Positions 18,031 through 27,340 of a DNA stretch of 64,000 nucleotides are shown here, one piece after another. Numbering within the stretch: position 1 is the stretch's first letter; each line of letters opens with the position of its first letter. A program made the position numbers and the translations under genes. The stretch is from Cupriavidus sp. EM10 (GTDB lineage: Bacteria; Pseudomonadota; Gammaproteobacteria; Burkholderiales; Burkholderiaceae): the NCBI RefSeq assembly GCF_018729255.1, contig NZ_CP076063.1, positions 124,001-188,000 on the forward strand, written 5' to 3'. The notes under the pieces are model-generated. The model searched no databases. It was not told the DNA's origin and saw only the letters and a program-made list of their open reading frames with translations.

Positions 18031-19082
18031 TATTTCAACTTCGCAAGGAACTTGCCGATGCCGCCGGCGGCCTTGAGGCCAACCCGCATGGCCCCACCGC
18101 CGCTGATGCCACCACCGGAGCCGAAGATCGCACCGGCGATTTTAGGAAGCTCGAAGGCGACAAGAATCATGAACAGCGCAATGCTCATGGCATACACGGC
18201 ACCAGCCAGCGTCGCTGTGCCGGCGCTCTTCTGATCGATAAGCGTGGACACCAGTGCACTCGAGACGAGGCGAGCCATCACAGCGGCAACGACCGAATAC
18301 ATCGATGCGCCGATCATATAGTCCAGCCACGAAGAGAAGTAGCGACGGCTATAGTCGGAGAATCCGAGGGCGACTGCGATAGGTCCAATTACAATTCCGA
18401 TGGCTGCCGCAATCTCGCCCAGGGATATGAAAAACGTGTAGAGAAGAGCTGCGAGGGCGCAAAAAACGAACGCAGCCAGCAACAGCATTCCAGCAAACGC
18501 TATCATCAAGACGTCTGAGATACCGCTTGCCGCCTTCATAGACTCAATATAGGAATCAATGAATCCGGCGCCGACGGAAGCGAGCGTCATCGCAGGTGAC
18601 ATCGCTTGTGTGCCTGCGATTTTGTCGGCGAGATGCTGGAAGTATTCGTAAATGCCAGGCCCGAACTTGTCATATCCGGTGTAGAGGGACGCGAAGATGC
18701 CAAGCATAAGGAGCGTCTCGAAGACCTCGGTCCAGGCCGCGACAGGTTGCGACGCCGCGGCGAAACGAATTCCAGCCAACGTCAGCGAAATGACGGCAAG
18801 CCCGAAGGCGATCTTGTCCGCGTCCGGAGTGAGGGTCTTGCTCAATGTGGTGGCGCCCCCGATCAGACCGGTACGGAACGATTCGAACTGGCTGAGCCAG
18901 CTCTTGAGCGATTCACCAATCGATCCCGGCTGCGCGAATAGCCCGGGCTTGCCACCCTTGTTCGGGGCAGTTTGCTGTGCGGTGTCGGTGCCCGCTTCAG
19001 GGGCGGACGCTTGTGCGAAAGCCGGCGGCGAATGCAATAGAAGGGCCGTCAGAAGCAAGACGATGAAGCGGGCGATCTGCAT
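18030..19082 (-). CDS. virB6: VirB6/TrbL-like inner-membrane channel protein
   Basis: Intact, 350 residues. A signal sequence (ARFIVLLLTALLLHSPPAFA) is followed by several transmembrane helices, including the central block DVLMIAFAGMLLLAAFVFCA and LGEIAAAIGIVIGPIAVALG, and ends in a Gly-rich tail. VirB6 proteins form the inner-membrane part of the type IV secretion channel. It lies 12 bases after virB5 and overlaps the TraI-like gene by a TAATG junction. Confidence 0.85.
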   Translation of the reverse strand: MQIARFIVLLLTALLLHSPPAFAQASAPEAGTDTAQQTAPNKGGKPGLFAQPGSIGESLKSWLSQFESFRTGLIGGATTLSKTLTPDADKIAFGLAVISLTLAGIRFAAASQPVAAWTEVFETLLMLGIFASLYTGYDKFGPGIYEYFQHLADKIAGTQAMSPAMTLASVGAGFIDSYIESMKAASGISDVLMIAFAGMLLLAAFVFCALAALLYTFFISLGEIAAAIGIVIGPIAVALGFSDYSRRYFSSWLDYMIGASMYSVVAAVMARLVSSALVSTLIDQKSAGTATLAGAVYAMSIALFMILVAFELPKIAGAIFGSGGGISGGGAMRVGLKAAGGIGKFLAKLK

Positions 19083-19094
19083 AGTGTGTGACGG

Positions 19095-19853
19095 TCAGTT
19101 GGACTGCAGCTTGCGGGAGAAGACGCGGGCCCGGAGGTTCTTGAGCTCTTCATCTTGAGCGGCTGCCAGTGATCGCATCGCTTCTGCGCTCTGGGTCTCC
19201 TTGGCAACGGTCTGTTGGTCCCGATCGGCGTCGGCCTGGGCACGCACACTCATGAGCTGTAGCAAATCGGAGTTCTGGCTCGCCAATACGTCGAGCATCT
19301 GGTTCGTGGTTTGCGCGGCAGCTTGCGCGGTTGCCGAAAGCTTGATTTGCGACTGGATCTTCTGGCGGCGCTTGGCGACCGATTGTGTGTTCTTGAAGAT
19401 CTGCTCGCCCAGGCTGAAGAGCGCCTTGGCAGTTTTGTCGCCGTTGGTCAGGAGGGAGCGCTGATCTTCGAACCACTGTTCCTTCGTCTTGCCGGACGAG
19501 ACGACCATGCTCTGAATCTTCTTCAGATAGTCGGCGTTGTCGGAGACGGTGCCATAGAGGTCCTTGAGCGTGGTGCCGTACACCTCGTACTTTCCGATCT
19601 CGTCTTTGATGCTGTTGAACTGCTCGGTGATGGCCTCTGCATCCAGACCTGTAGCTTGCAGCAACTGATTCGCCATCATCTGGTACTGGTAGACGATGTT
19701 GGTGTTCTCGTACACCTCGGACTTGATGGACTGCAACGCCGAGATCGTGGTTTGCACCAGACCCACCCAGTCGGTGACGGGTAGGGCGGCGTGAGCGGGG
19801 GCGGCGCCGAGCACGGACGCGGCGACGGCAAGGTTGGCGATCCACTTCTTCAC
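19095..19853 (-). CDS. virB5: VirB5/TrbJ-like minor pilin
   Basis: GTG start at 19853 with GGGAG upstream; the frame stays open further but codes only for out-of-frame virB4 sequence. A signal peptide (KKWIANLAVAASVLGAAPAH) precedes a helical, Gln-rich protein (SIKSEVYENTNIVYQYQMMA) typical of VirB5/TrbJ, which caps the T-pilus and contacts recipients. 252 residues, normal length. It begins about 17 bases after virB4. Confidence 0.82.
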   Translation of the reverse strand: MKKWIANLAVAASVLGAAPAHAALPVTDWVGLVQTTISALQSIKSEVYENTNIVYQYQMMANQLLQATGLDAEAITEQFNSIKDEIGKYEVYGTTLKDLYGTVSDNADYLKKIQSMVVSSGKTKEQWFEDQRSLLTNGDKTAKALFSLGEQIFKNTQSVAKRRQKIQSQIKLSATAQAAAQTTNQMLDVLASQNSDLLQLMSVRAQADADRDQQTVAKETQSAEAMRSLAAAQDEELKNLRARVFSRKLQSN

Positions 19854-19869
19854 TCTTATATCTCCCTGT

Positions 19870-22322
19870 TTAGGCTGCGCGCGCGAGCATTTCGCGCACG
19901 TAGCGGTCTTGCCAGTCGGGCTCGCCCGACGCGTAATGGGTGTCGCAGATGGATTGCGCCACACCGTCCGAGCGCAGCATCGCCACCATCTCGTCGTTGA
20001 AAGCGGTCTGGAGCATGCGGGTCTGGACGTTGGTGATCCAGAGGTAGTCACGGTTCGGTACCGCATCGGAGATCATCTGGATCTGGTCTTTGGTCAGGCC
20101 AAACATGTCTCCGTAAAGGTCCGTGCTCGTCTTTGCCTGGCTGTTCGGCAGATAGATCCAGTTGGCGATGTTTTCCTTGAGGATTTCAAAATTCGCCACA
20201 CGCGCGATTTGCCGCAGGGACTGCGTCGCCGCCCAGATGGCTCCGTTGAGCTTCCGGATGGTGGTGATCCAGTCTTCGAAACGCTTATAGAAGCGCTCGT
20301 TCTGAAAGAAGAAGCCGCATTCCTCCACTTCGATGACGGTGTAGCGGATGCCGTCCATCGACTGGCTAATCCGGTAGAACGCATAGTCGGTGAAGAGAGC
20401 TGCCGCCCGAGGAAACTTCTGGAACAGTTCGCCGCACTCGATGCAGAGGTTGTCGCTCACTGCGAACGCATCCTCGACGTGATCAAAGAAGTGGCCGTAC
20501 TGCCCGCCCACCAGCCAGATCTGAAGCCGCTCGCGCAGATCGGCATGGAGCATCGTGGAGAGGGCACTGAGGGTCCACCGCTCGCGGGGATAGCTCGCGA
20601 GCAGCTTCACTGCCTCGAACATGTCCTGACTCTGTTGCGGAGAAAGGAGAAATCGTCGTCTTCGAGGGCCAGCGTTAGCCATTCGGTGACGTAGGTAAAG
20701 CTGCCCGGGTCGGCGAGCAGAGACAGCGGATTGACCGGTGTGCTCGCCTGGAACTTGCCGGTTACGTCGATGAATGCCCCCCGCTCAGCAGCGTGGGGAT
20801 ACGCGTGGAGCGGTCTTTGTCGAAACGGATGCGACGCGCCTTGTGCCGATCCGCCTGCGACACTAGGAAGTTGAGGAAAACTGACTTCCCCGCGCCGATG
20901 GGCCCGATTACAAACAGGTGTCCATTGCCGCCTGGTTGATGCATATCGACGCGCTGGCCAGTCCGATGACGGGTGGGCAGGCAGGTGAGTGGCGGCACTT
21001 CCGTGCCTGTCTTCTCCGACAGCCAGTCGTTGCGCGTCGGACCCTCGAGCACCGACCGTACAGGAGCAATGTCGGAAACCGCGGGTGTCTCGACAAACTG
21101 CAAGCGTCGCTGGCGGTCCCAGCGGCCGGGCAGCGTGCTGTTCCACGCCGCCATCAGATTGGTCTTCTCCCGAATCGCGCCAAAGCCAGCGTTCGTCAGT
21201 GTTCCTACCACCTCGCTGACGGCATCCTCGCATTCCGCCTCGGTGTCGGCGTAGACGACTATGGAGATGTTGGCGAATCCGTGCTGTACGCCTTCAGCGG
21301 TCAGTCGCTTTAGTGCCTTGCCCGCTTCCTTGGCGAGTTCCTCCCGCCCTCGTCATTCTCGTTCTCCTCCTTCGACATATATTGCTGGACCATCGAACGG
21401 AGGTTGACCGCCGCCATCTTGTAGAAGCGGCGCACCTTCTCGATATAGGCCGTTGCCCGGGCGGTGTCCAGAAAGCGGTACATGATGCAGATATCCAGCT
21501 CGGCGTCGACTTGCAGCAGAGTGTCGAGCGCCGCTTCCTGGAAGCTCATCCATTCCTTGACGGCAACGATAGCGGCATAGCGTTTGCCATGTGCGGATTC
21601 GAACAGAAGGCGCTCGGAGCCAACCGTAATTTCCGACTCACTCAGATGGGTGTCGAGCATCGTTACCGGGAAACGGATGCGACGCTTCGGCACACTGGGG
21701 TTGGCGACCTGGTGGAGCGCGGCGTAGCTGTCCTGCATCGCAAGGCGCGTTGGCTTGATGCGCGGAATCCCACCGGTAAATGCGTCCAGCATGGCTTCGA
21801 AGCGCCGCGTGTCGGAGCGGATTTTCTCCATGTCGAAGGCGAACGCGCTGCGGGCAAGGACCGTATCCTTGGTCGCTTCGAGCAGGGCGGCGAAAATCGG
21901 CTTACCGCCCACGGTCATGTGATGCCCAATCTTCTCGAAGAACTTGGCCACGCCCGTCTCGGGGTATAGGCGATGCTCAGCGAATGCGCATTGCGGTAAT
22001 ACCTGCCCGTGGTCATGTGGGCGCGGTTGAGCGCGTCGAGACGTGCATCCGTTCCGTTGCTGAACTCGCCGTCGACGTATCCCTTGGTACGTCGGTGCGT
22101 CAGGCGCCACCAAGCTGTGATGCGGTTGTCAAAGGAGCGGCACGCTTGGTCGAGCTGGTCTCGCGCGGAGGTGATGTCGCTCGCGTCCGCGCTATCGGCA
22201 TCCACACCACGGAATTCGTAGTTAGCGAGCAGTGATCCGTCCTTGTTCAGGATGAGCTCGGGAGTAATCGAGGTGAGCCACGGCGCGATTTCCGCCAGCG
22301 GCCGTCGTTTCAGCTTCAGCAT
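19870..22322 (-). CDS. virB4: VirB4 ATPase of the type IV secretion system (four frameshifts in read)
   Basis: Fragments in successive frames join into one protein of about 818 residues, the normal VirB4 length, if one base is added at each of 21961-21964, 21347-21349, 20777-20782 and 20643-20645, all in or beside homopolymers. Order: N-terminus LKLKRRPLAEIAPWLTSITP; central domain; Walker A VIGPIGAGKSVFL; Walker B/acidic motif YTVIEVEECGFFF; C-terminus QTRMLQTAFNDEMVAMLRSD. It powers pilus assembly and DNA transfer. It overlaps virB3 by about seven bases. Confidence 0.85.
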
Positions 22323-22645
22323 GGCAGGTCGCTGTCAAAGCCATAGGGGCGGCGGAACACCGCGTGAGACTTGCCGTGCCATGGCAGCGACTCGTACAGG
22401 TCTCCGTACTGGTTGTAGACGTTCAGGATCTGGTTCCACCACGGATCACGACTCGTCAGCCACGCCAGCAGTGCGTGGCTGCACAGGCCATAGACGAAAA
22501 CTGCCAGCGGGATTTGCCAGCCGCTCCGATATGTGACGTAGATCAGGAGCGCGACAATCGTCCCATTGGCGATAGCCAGACTTCGTACTGCGCCAGCGAT
22601 CAGGCGCGGCATGGACAGGCCGATGCTTACGTGGTGCTTGCGCAT
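22316..22645 (-). CDS. virB3: VirB3-like membrane protein
   Basis: 109 residues with two closely spaced hydrophobic segments (SLAIANGTIVALLIYVTYRS, then LAVFVYGLCSHALLAWLTSR) near the N-terminus, and a C-terminus ending in an RRPYGFDSDL motif, as in VirB3 proteins that dock VirB4. Starts two bases after the virB2 stop. Confidence 0.8.
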   Translation of the reverse strand: MRKHHVSIGLSMPRLIAGAVRSLAIANGTIVALLIYVTYRSGWQIPLAVFVYGLCSHALLAWLTSRDPWWNQILNVYNQYGDLYESLPWHGKSHAVFRRPYGFDSDLPC

Positions 22646-22646
22646 G

Positions 22647-22994
22647 TCAGAAACCGACACAGGAGGCGATCAGGCCTAGCGACTTCAGGATGGAAGGGGC
22701 AGCGGCCGCTAGACCCACGCCGACGCAGGCGCCGGAGATAAATTTGGAGAGGGACGACTCCGCGTTCGCGTACGCGTAGGCGCCCAGGACGATCACGATC
22801 AGGCCCACCACGAAGAGATACTTCGTGTTGATGAACGTCGCGATGCCACAGATGAAGTTGCCGAGGTTATTCAGGAATGCGTCGTCAGCGGCAACCGCCG
22901 ACGTGGCGACAGCCATCATGCCGACCATCAGCAGGGCCGAGGGCGCGTACTTGCGTGCGGTGGCGCGCACGCGGTGGTTGAAGGTTAGGGTCAT
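22647..22994 (-). CDS. virB2: VirB2-like major conjugative pilin
   Basis: 115 residues; start at 22994. A long signal peptide (YAPSALLMVGMMAVATSAVA) is followed by a short mature chain with two hydrophobic helices (YLFVVGLIVIVLGAYAYANA and ISGACVGVGLAAAAPSILKS) and two Cys. This is the classic TrbC/VirB2 layout. It would polymerise into the transfer pilus. Order virB11-virB2-virB3-virB4 is unusual relative to the Ti plasmid but seen in plasmid systems. Confidence 0.85.
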   Translation of the reverse strand: MTLTFNHRVRATARKYAPSALLMVGMMAVATSAVAADDAFLNNLGNFICGIATFINTKYLFVVGLIVIVLGAYAYANAESSLSKFISGACVGVGLAAAAPSILKSLGLIASCVGF

Positions 22995-23013
22995 TTCGGA
23001 AAGACTCCGTTGG

Positions 23014-24063
23014 TTAAAAAACGCGGTTGATGTCGTAATCGCCGTTGCTGAAACCCTTGATCTCAATGATTTCCGAGACGTGACGCATTTCACCGGTGCG
23101 CTTCATGTGCACCACGTAGTGAATGCAATCGGCAATGAGCTTTCTCATGTCGTCGAGCTTCCATCCCGAGCCGGGGGGAATCCCAAGAAGCGCCATGCTC
23201 TCCAGGCGAGATAGGGCCGAGCGAGCGCTGCTGGCGTGAAGGGACGCCATGCCGCCGTCGTGGCCGGTGTTGAACGCCTGCAACATGTCGAACGCCTCGC
23301 CAAAGCGAACTTCGCCAACGAAGATGCGATCGGGTCGGAAACGCAAGGCGAGCGCGACGAGGTGTTGCGTAGTGACGCCCTTGTCCTTGTTCGAGAGCAG
23401 ACGCACCAGATTCGGTACCGTCAGCTTGAGTTCCATCGTGTCCTCGATGGTGAGGACTCGGTCGGTGGCCGGGACGCGGCCGGCGAGCGCGTTAAGGAAA
23501 GTGGTCTTGCCCGACGACGTGCCGCCCGCAACGATGACGTTCTTGCGCCTTACGATCAACTGCTCGAGCGCACGCATCAACGCCTCGTCTTCCTCGTTGC
23601 CCAGGAAGATCGGCTCCTCAGCCTTCGTGGTCGCGTTGCGCAATGAAAACGCGCCCGCCTTGGCGTAGTCCTCCAGCGTCAGGTTCGTTTCGCGGTGGCG
23701 ACGAATGCTCAGTGCGTGGCCGTCGATCGCGGTCGGCTGCATGACCGCCGCGATCCGCAGACCTTTGTGGCCGGCATTGATGATGCCCTGGGAGGTTCCG
23801 CGCACAGCGGACTTTTCAACGGAAGAGGCGAGGGAGCGAACGGCGCCTTCCACCTTAATTGGGTCCAAGACGATATCGAGCTTGGTCAGTACCCCACGTC
23901 GCTCCACCCAGATACTGTCGTGGCGGTTGATCATGACTTCCGCGACGTCCGACGCATGGATGACATCGTGCAGTGGCGCCAGCGACTCGAAGAACATCGA
24001 GACTGCGCTGTCGGCGAGCTGCGTGAGCTGCAAAAGAGGGTGGTTGTTCGCTGGGGATTCCAT
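23014..24063 (-). CDS. virB11: VirB11 secretion ATPase
   Basis: 349 residues from ATG 24063. N-terminal domain, then Walker A VAGGTSSGKTTFLNAL, Walker B region RFRPDRIFVGEVR and His box HDGGMASLHASSA. Hexameric cytoplasmic ATPase that switches the channel between pilus building and DNA transfer. It is the first gene of the minus-strand virB block; the 400-base gap upstream faces the plus-strand virB8 operon, so the two are transcribed divergently. No Shine-Dalgarno is visible; a hairpin abuts the start codon. Confidence 0.9.
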   Translation of the reverse strand: MESPANNHPLLQLTQLADSAVSMFFESLAPLHDVIHASDVAEVMINRHDSIWVERRGVLTKLDIVLDPIKVEGAVRSLASSVEKSAVRGTSQGIINAGHKGLRIAAVMQPTAIDGHALSIRRHRETNLTLEDYAKAGAFSLRNATTKAEEPIFLGNEEDEALMRALEQLIVRRKNVIVAGGTSSGKTTFLNALAGRVPATDRVLTIEDTMELKLTVPNLVRLLSNKDKGVTTQHLVALALRFRPDRIFVGEVRFGEAFDMLQAFNTGHDGGMASLHASSARSALSRLESMALLGIPPGSGWKLDDMRKLIADCIHYVVHMKRTGEMRHVSEIIEIKGFSNGDYDINRVF

Positions 24064-24083
24064 GCCCGCTATTGTTGGCGGGC
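24064..24083 (-). promoter_or_regulatory. Hairpin directly abutting the virB11 start codon
   Basis: On the minus strand GCCCGC-caacaata-GCGGGC ends exactly at the ATG of virB11. There is no recognisable Shine-Dalgarno between the stem and the start, so the structure may govern translation of the first virB gene. Confidence 0.4.
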
Positions 24084-24184
24084 AAATGGGCAAATGAGGC
24101 GGCGAAAGATGGCCGATTTTCAGTAGCTTTCGACAAATTCGCTTTGTTCCCACATCGGGACCGATTTCGCTTCAGCCCGACCGG

Positions 24185-24206
24185 AGGAACATGTTCCTTT
24201 CAAAAA
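24185..24206 (+). repeat. Dispersed 22-base repeat, copy 1 (GGAACATGTTCC core)
   Basis: AGGAACATGTTCC followed by TTTCAAAAA. The core is a perfect palindrome. Identical 22-base copies occur at 44590-44611 (same strand) and 54860-54881 (opposite strand). This copy lies in the divergent control region between virB11 and virB8 (24084-24460), which otherwise contains no gene. Confidence 0.8.
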
Positions 24207-24460
24207 CGACGAATCGCACGGTCAAAACCTGAGTATTCGCGTTTCTAAGTCCGTATGCGGGTCGAACCGAGGCATGCCAGGCATGTCGTCCGTACATCCA
24301 GACTCTGAGGAGATTTCCTTGATTGCGGGGGGCGGCATGGGGATATGACAGTCGCTCTAATGCAAATAAATGGAAAGCTCCGCGAAATGGCATAGCTTTC
24401 GGGATAAGCGGAAGGCGAATCACTGATTCAATTAGCGGCATCCCATTGGACCGCCGCAGC

Positions 24461-25167
24461 ATGCCATTCTTTCGAAAATCCGCCGACAAAGCCAAGCCCC
24501 TGACCGTGGCGCCAGGTATGTATGGCAATGAGCGTCCGGAGCAAGCGATATTCGATATCACCACACGCATCAGCGTGGATCGCAACCATTGGAAGTTGGC
24601 AACGTTCGGGCTCGGCGTGATTGCGGTGGCTGCGATCCTGACCCGCGAGCCTCCGCCGTCTGTTGTGAAGGTGGTGGGCGTATCGTCGGACGTGACTGGC
24701 AAGCCCATCACGCGCGAACTCGACGCATTTCGTCCCGATGAGCGCCAGGTGCAGGCGGCTCTCAAGGATCTGGTGCAACGCTGGTTCACGGTCGAGCCGA
24801 TCCTGACGCCGCAGATTGAATCGTCGCGTATGGCATCAAACCTGCGTTCGGTTCGTGAGCAGATGCTGGGTGCCGCCAAGGACCAGTTCAACGCTTGGGT
24901 GCAAGAGGACGAGCCGTTCCGACAGGTCATGTCGTCGCCCACGCTGACGCGAGAGCCGAAGTTCATCAACATCGCGAGCCTGCCCGATAGCACGGTCGTC
25001 GTCGAGTTTGTCACGACAACTACCGAAGACGGCTACAAGCCTCGCAAGCAGCGCTACACCATCACCTTCCGGTATCAGACCAAGCCTGCAGACAAGGAGG
25101 CTGTCCTCGGTACCAACCCGTTTGGGGTGTACCCCATCTTTTTAGCATTCAGAAATCGGCGGCTTAA
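24461..25167 (+). CDS. virB8: VirB8-like assembly factor (frameshift near 3' end)
   Basis: Short cytoplasmic N-terminus (MPFFRKSADKAKPLTVAPGM), one transmembrane segment (ATFGLGVIAVAAILT), then the periplasmic domain with the typical ending TNPFGVY. The frame then drifts; one base added to the CCCC run at 25132-25135 gives PHLFSIQKSAA and a stop at 25165-25167, 17 bases before virB9. About 235 residues, normal for VirB8. It nucleates the inner-membrane complex with VirB9 and VirB10. Confidence 0.83.
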
Positions 25168-25184
25168 TCGTCGCGCATACGCCC

Positions 25185-26096
25185 ATGGAAGCTCGCACCC
25201 CCTCCCGGTTCATCCCTCTGGCCATTGCGCTGTGCATGGCCATGCTGCTTTCCGCTCCGGACAGTCATGCGGCCGACAAAAATGCGCGTCGCACCGGCGC
25301 CGGCATGGCCGGACTGGGAATCGGCGACCTCAGCGACGCTATGAATCCGGCCAATCCGTTCAATGGCGGCGTTGATCCGATCGCATTGCCGGGTGACTCT
25401 CGGCTTGTGGTCTTCACCTACAGCCGAGATCAGATCTTCCGCGTGCTCAGCGCACCGCTGAAGATCACAACCATCGAATTTCCAGACGACGAACAGATCG
25501 TTGGCGATCCCGCCTGGGGCGAAAACGTGCGATGGGACTACGACACGGACGGTGCCAATCATCTTTACGTGAAGCCGCAGGCGGCGGGGCTGGTCAACAC
25601 GCTGTCGGTCAATACGAACAAGCGGAGCTATGAGTTCACGCTCGTATCGTCTCCGCTCGGCGGCATTTTTTACCAAAAGGTCCGGTTCAAGGTTCCGACG
25701 TCGATCTCCGCCAAGGTGAAGGCGCGCAACGACGCGCGTGGTGAAGCGCCGGACGAAGCCAAGGGTGCAGAAGCCGAAGGATCGCGCAATCCGGATGCGG
25801 TTGGCGTTTCTCCCGATCAACTGAATTTCGAGTATGCGATTTCGGGGAGCGCCAGTTTCAAGCCGGAAACTGCCTTTGACGATGGCAAGGCGCTCTGGTT
25901 GCGCCTGCCCAACGCAGCGCTGCAGAACTGGCCGGTCGCTTTCATCAAGGACGGCAGCGATTTCGTGGTGGTCAATGCCATCCGCCGTGGCGGGTACCTC
26001 GTGGTGCAGCGACTGGCTGATACCGTCGTGCTGCGCTCGGGCGACGATGAAGTGAAGATCGAGCGCGGCCGCCGCCGCATCCTGGGGCTGTTCTGA
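25185..26096 (+). CDS. virB9: VirB9-like outer-membrane core component
   Basis: 303 residues, intact. Signal peptide (FIPLAIALCMAMLLSAPDSH), N-terminal CagX/VirB9 domain (DSRLVVFTYSRDQIFRVLSA) and C-terminal domain with FDDGKALWLRLPNAALQNWP and VVQRLADTVVLRSGDDEV, as in VirB9. It would form the outer-membrane ring with VirB10. Its stop overlaps the virB10 start (TGATG). No VirB7 lipoprotein gene is evident nearby. Confidence 0.88.
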   Translation: MEARTPSRFIPLAIALCMAMLLSAPDSHAADKNARRTGAGMAGLGIGDLSDAMNPANPFNGGVDPIALPGDSRLVVFTYSRDQIFRVLSAPLKITTIEFPDDEQIVGDPAWGENVRWDYDTDGANHLYVKPQAAGLVNTLSVNTNKRSYEFTLVSSPLGGIFYQKVRFKVPTSISAKVKARNDARGEAPDEAKGAEAEGSRNPDAVGVSPDQLNFEYAISGSASFKPETAFDDGKALWLRLPNAALQNWPVAFIKDGSDFVVVNAIRRGGYLVVQRLADTVVLRSGDDEVKIERGRRRILGLF

Positions 26097-27340
26097 TGCG
26101 TGGCAAACAAAATGCGGACAACGTCACCGACGTGACGGACGCGCAGGAACGGACCGTCAAGGGGAAGCTCCCGCGCAATGTCGTCCTCGCACTGGGTGGT
26201 GCGGCGGCACTGATGGTTGGCGCCCTGGGCTATTACTTCCAGACCGTCTCGGACGAGCAGATCGACGCCAAGGCTCAGCAAGCGCGAGCCGATGAAATCA
26301 AGCAACGTGCCGGCAGCGCGGATACCGGGCAGAGCCTGGATGCGGTCATTCGTGCGCAGGCGGACAAGGCGCGTGAGGAATCCGAGAAACAGCGCAAACT
26401 GGCCATTGCGACGGATACCAAGGCGCCCGTCATGACCGCCGGCGATCTCACTAGCGCGGCGAAAGCCACAGGCGCTGCGCCGGATGCGAAGAAGAATGCG
26501 GAAGATGACCTCTTCACGTCCTCAGTATTCAAGAGCGGGACACGCAAGTCCCAGGTCGCACAGGTAAAGCAGCCGTCAGGCATGCCGGACGTGACGGATC
26601 CCGCGCAGATGCGTGCAATCCAGCAGGCTGTCGCGGCAAAGGCGGCCGCCGCGAATGCTGCGGGGGCGACCCCGGAGGGCGTTGCGCCGCAGGCATCCTC
26701 GTCGGATCGCCAGTTCCTGCGCGACGCGGGAAGTCTGAACACGCTGCGAACCGGGTTCGACGGCAAGCTGCCGCGCTGCACGCTGAGCCGCGGCTTCGTG
26801 ATTCCCGCCAACTTCGCCGGCGGCCTCAACTCGGACAAGCCGGGTGAGTTTCGTGCAACGGTATCGCAGGACGTCTACGACACCGTCAAGGGTACGTGCA
26901 AAATTATTCCGGCCGGCACCACGTTGGTTGGGATGTATAGCGCAGACATTGCTGTGGGCCAGGAACGCATCCTGACCGCTTTCGTGCGCATGCAACTGCC
27001 AAATGGGAAAACCGTTCCCCTGATGGGCATGCAGGGTGCGGACCCGGACGGCACGGCTGGCAATACAGGCGACGTCAACAACCACTTCCTCAAGATCTTC
27101 GGCGGTGCGCTCGTGATCGGCGCCCTGTCGCTGCGTTTCAACGACAACCCGACAACTACCACGGTAGGACCCTCGGGTCTGGTGGCGTACGGCAATGCGG
27201 CCGGACAGGTAGCGACCCAGACGGCGCAGACGATTCTGAACCGCAACCAGAACATCCGCCCGACCATCACCACCGAGCCGGGGCAGAAGATGATGGTGCA
27301 GGTCAAGCACGATATCGTCCTGGAGCCGTATCGTGACTAA
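26096..27340 (+). CDS. virB10: VirB10/TrbI-like scaffold protein
   Basis: 414 residues. Cytoplasmic N-terminus, transmembrane helix (VVLALGGAAALMVGALGYYF, about residues 26-48), a charged linker (AKAQQARADEIKQRA), then the C-terminal TrbI beta-barrel with GTTLVGMYSADIAVGQERIL and KTVPLMGMQGADPDGTAG. It spans both membranes and relays energy from VirB4, VirB11 and TraD. Overlaps the next gene by a few bases. Confidence 0.9.
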   Translation: MRGKQNADNVTDVTDAQERTVKGKLPRNVVLALGGAAALMVGALGYYFQTVSDEQIDAKAQQARADEIKQRAGSADTGQSLDAVIRAQADKAREESEKQRKLAIATDTKAPVMTAGDLTSAAKATGAAPDAKKNAEDDLFTSSVFKSGTRKSQVAQVKQPSGMPDVTDPAQMRAIQQAVAAKAAAANAAGATPEGVAPQASSSDRQFLRDAGSLNTLRTGFDGKLPRCTLSRGFVIPANFAGGLNSDKPGEFRATVSQDVYDTVKGTCKIIPAGTTLVGMYSADIAVGQERILTAFVRMQLPNGKTVPLMGMQGADPDGTAGNTGDVNNHFLKIFGGALVIGALSLRFNDNPTTTTVGPSGLVAYGNAAGQVATQTAQTILNRNQNIRPTITTEPGQKMMVQVKHDIVLEPYRD

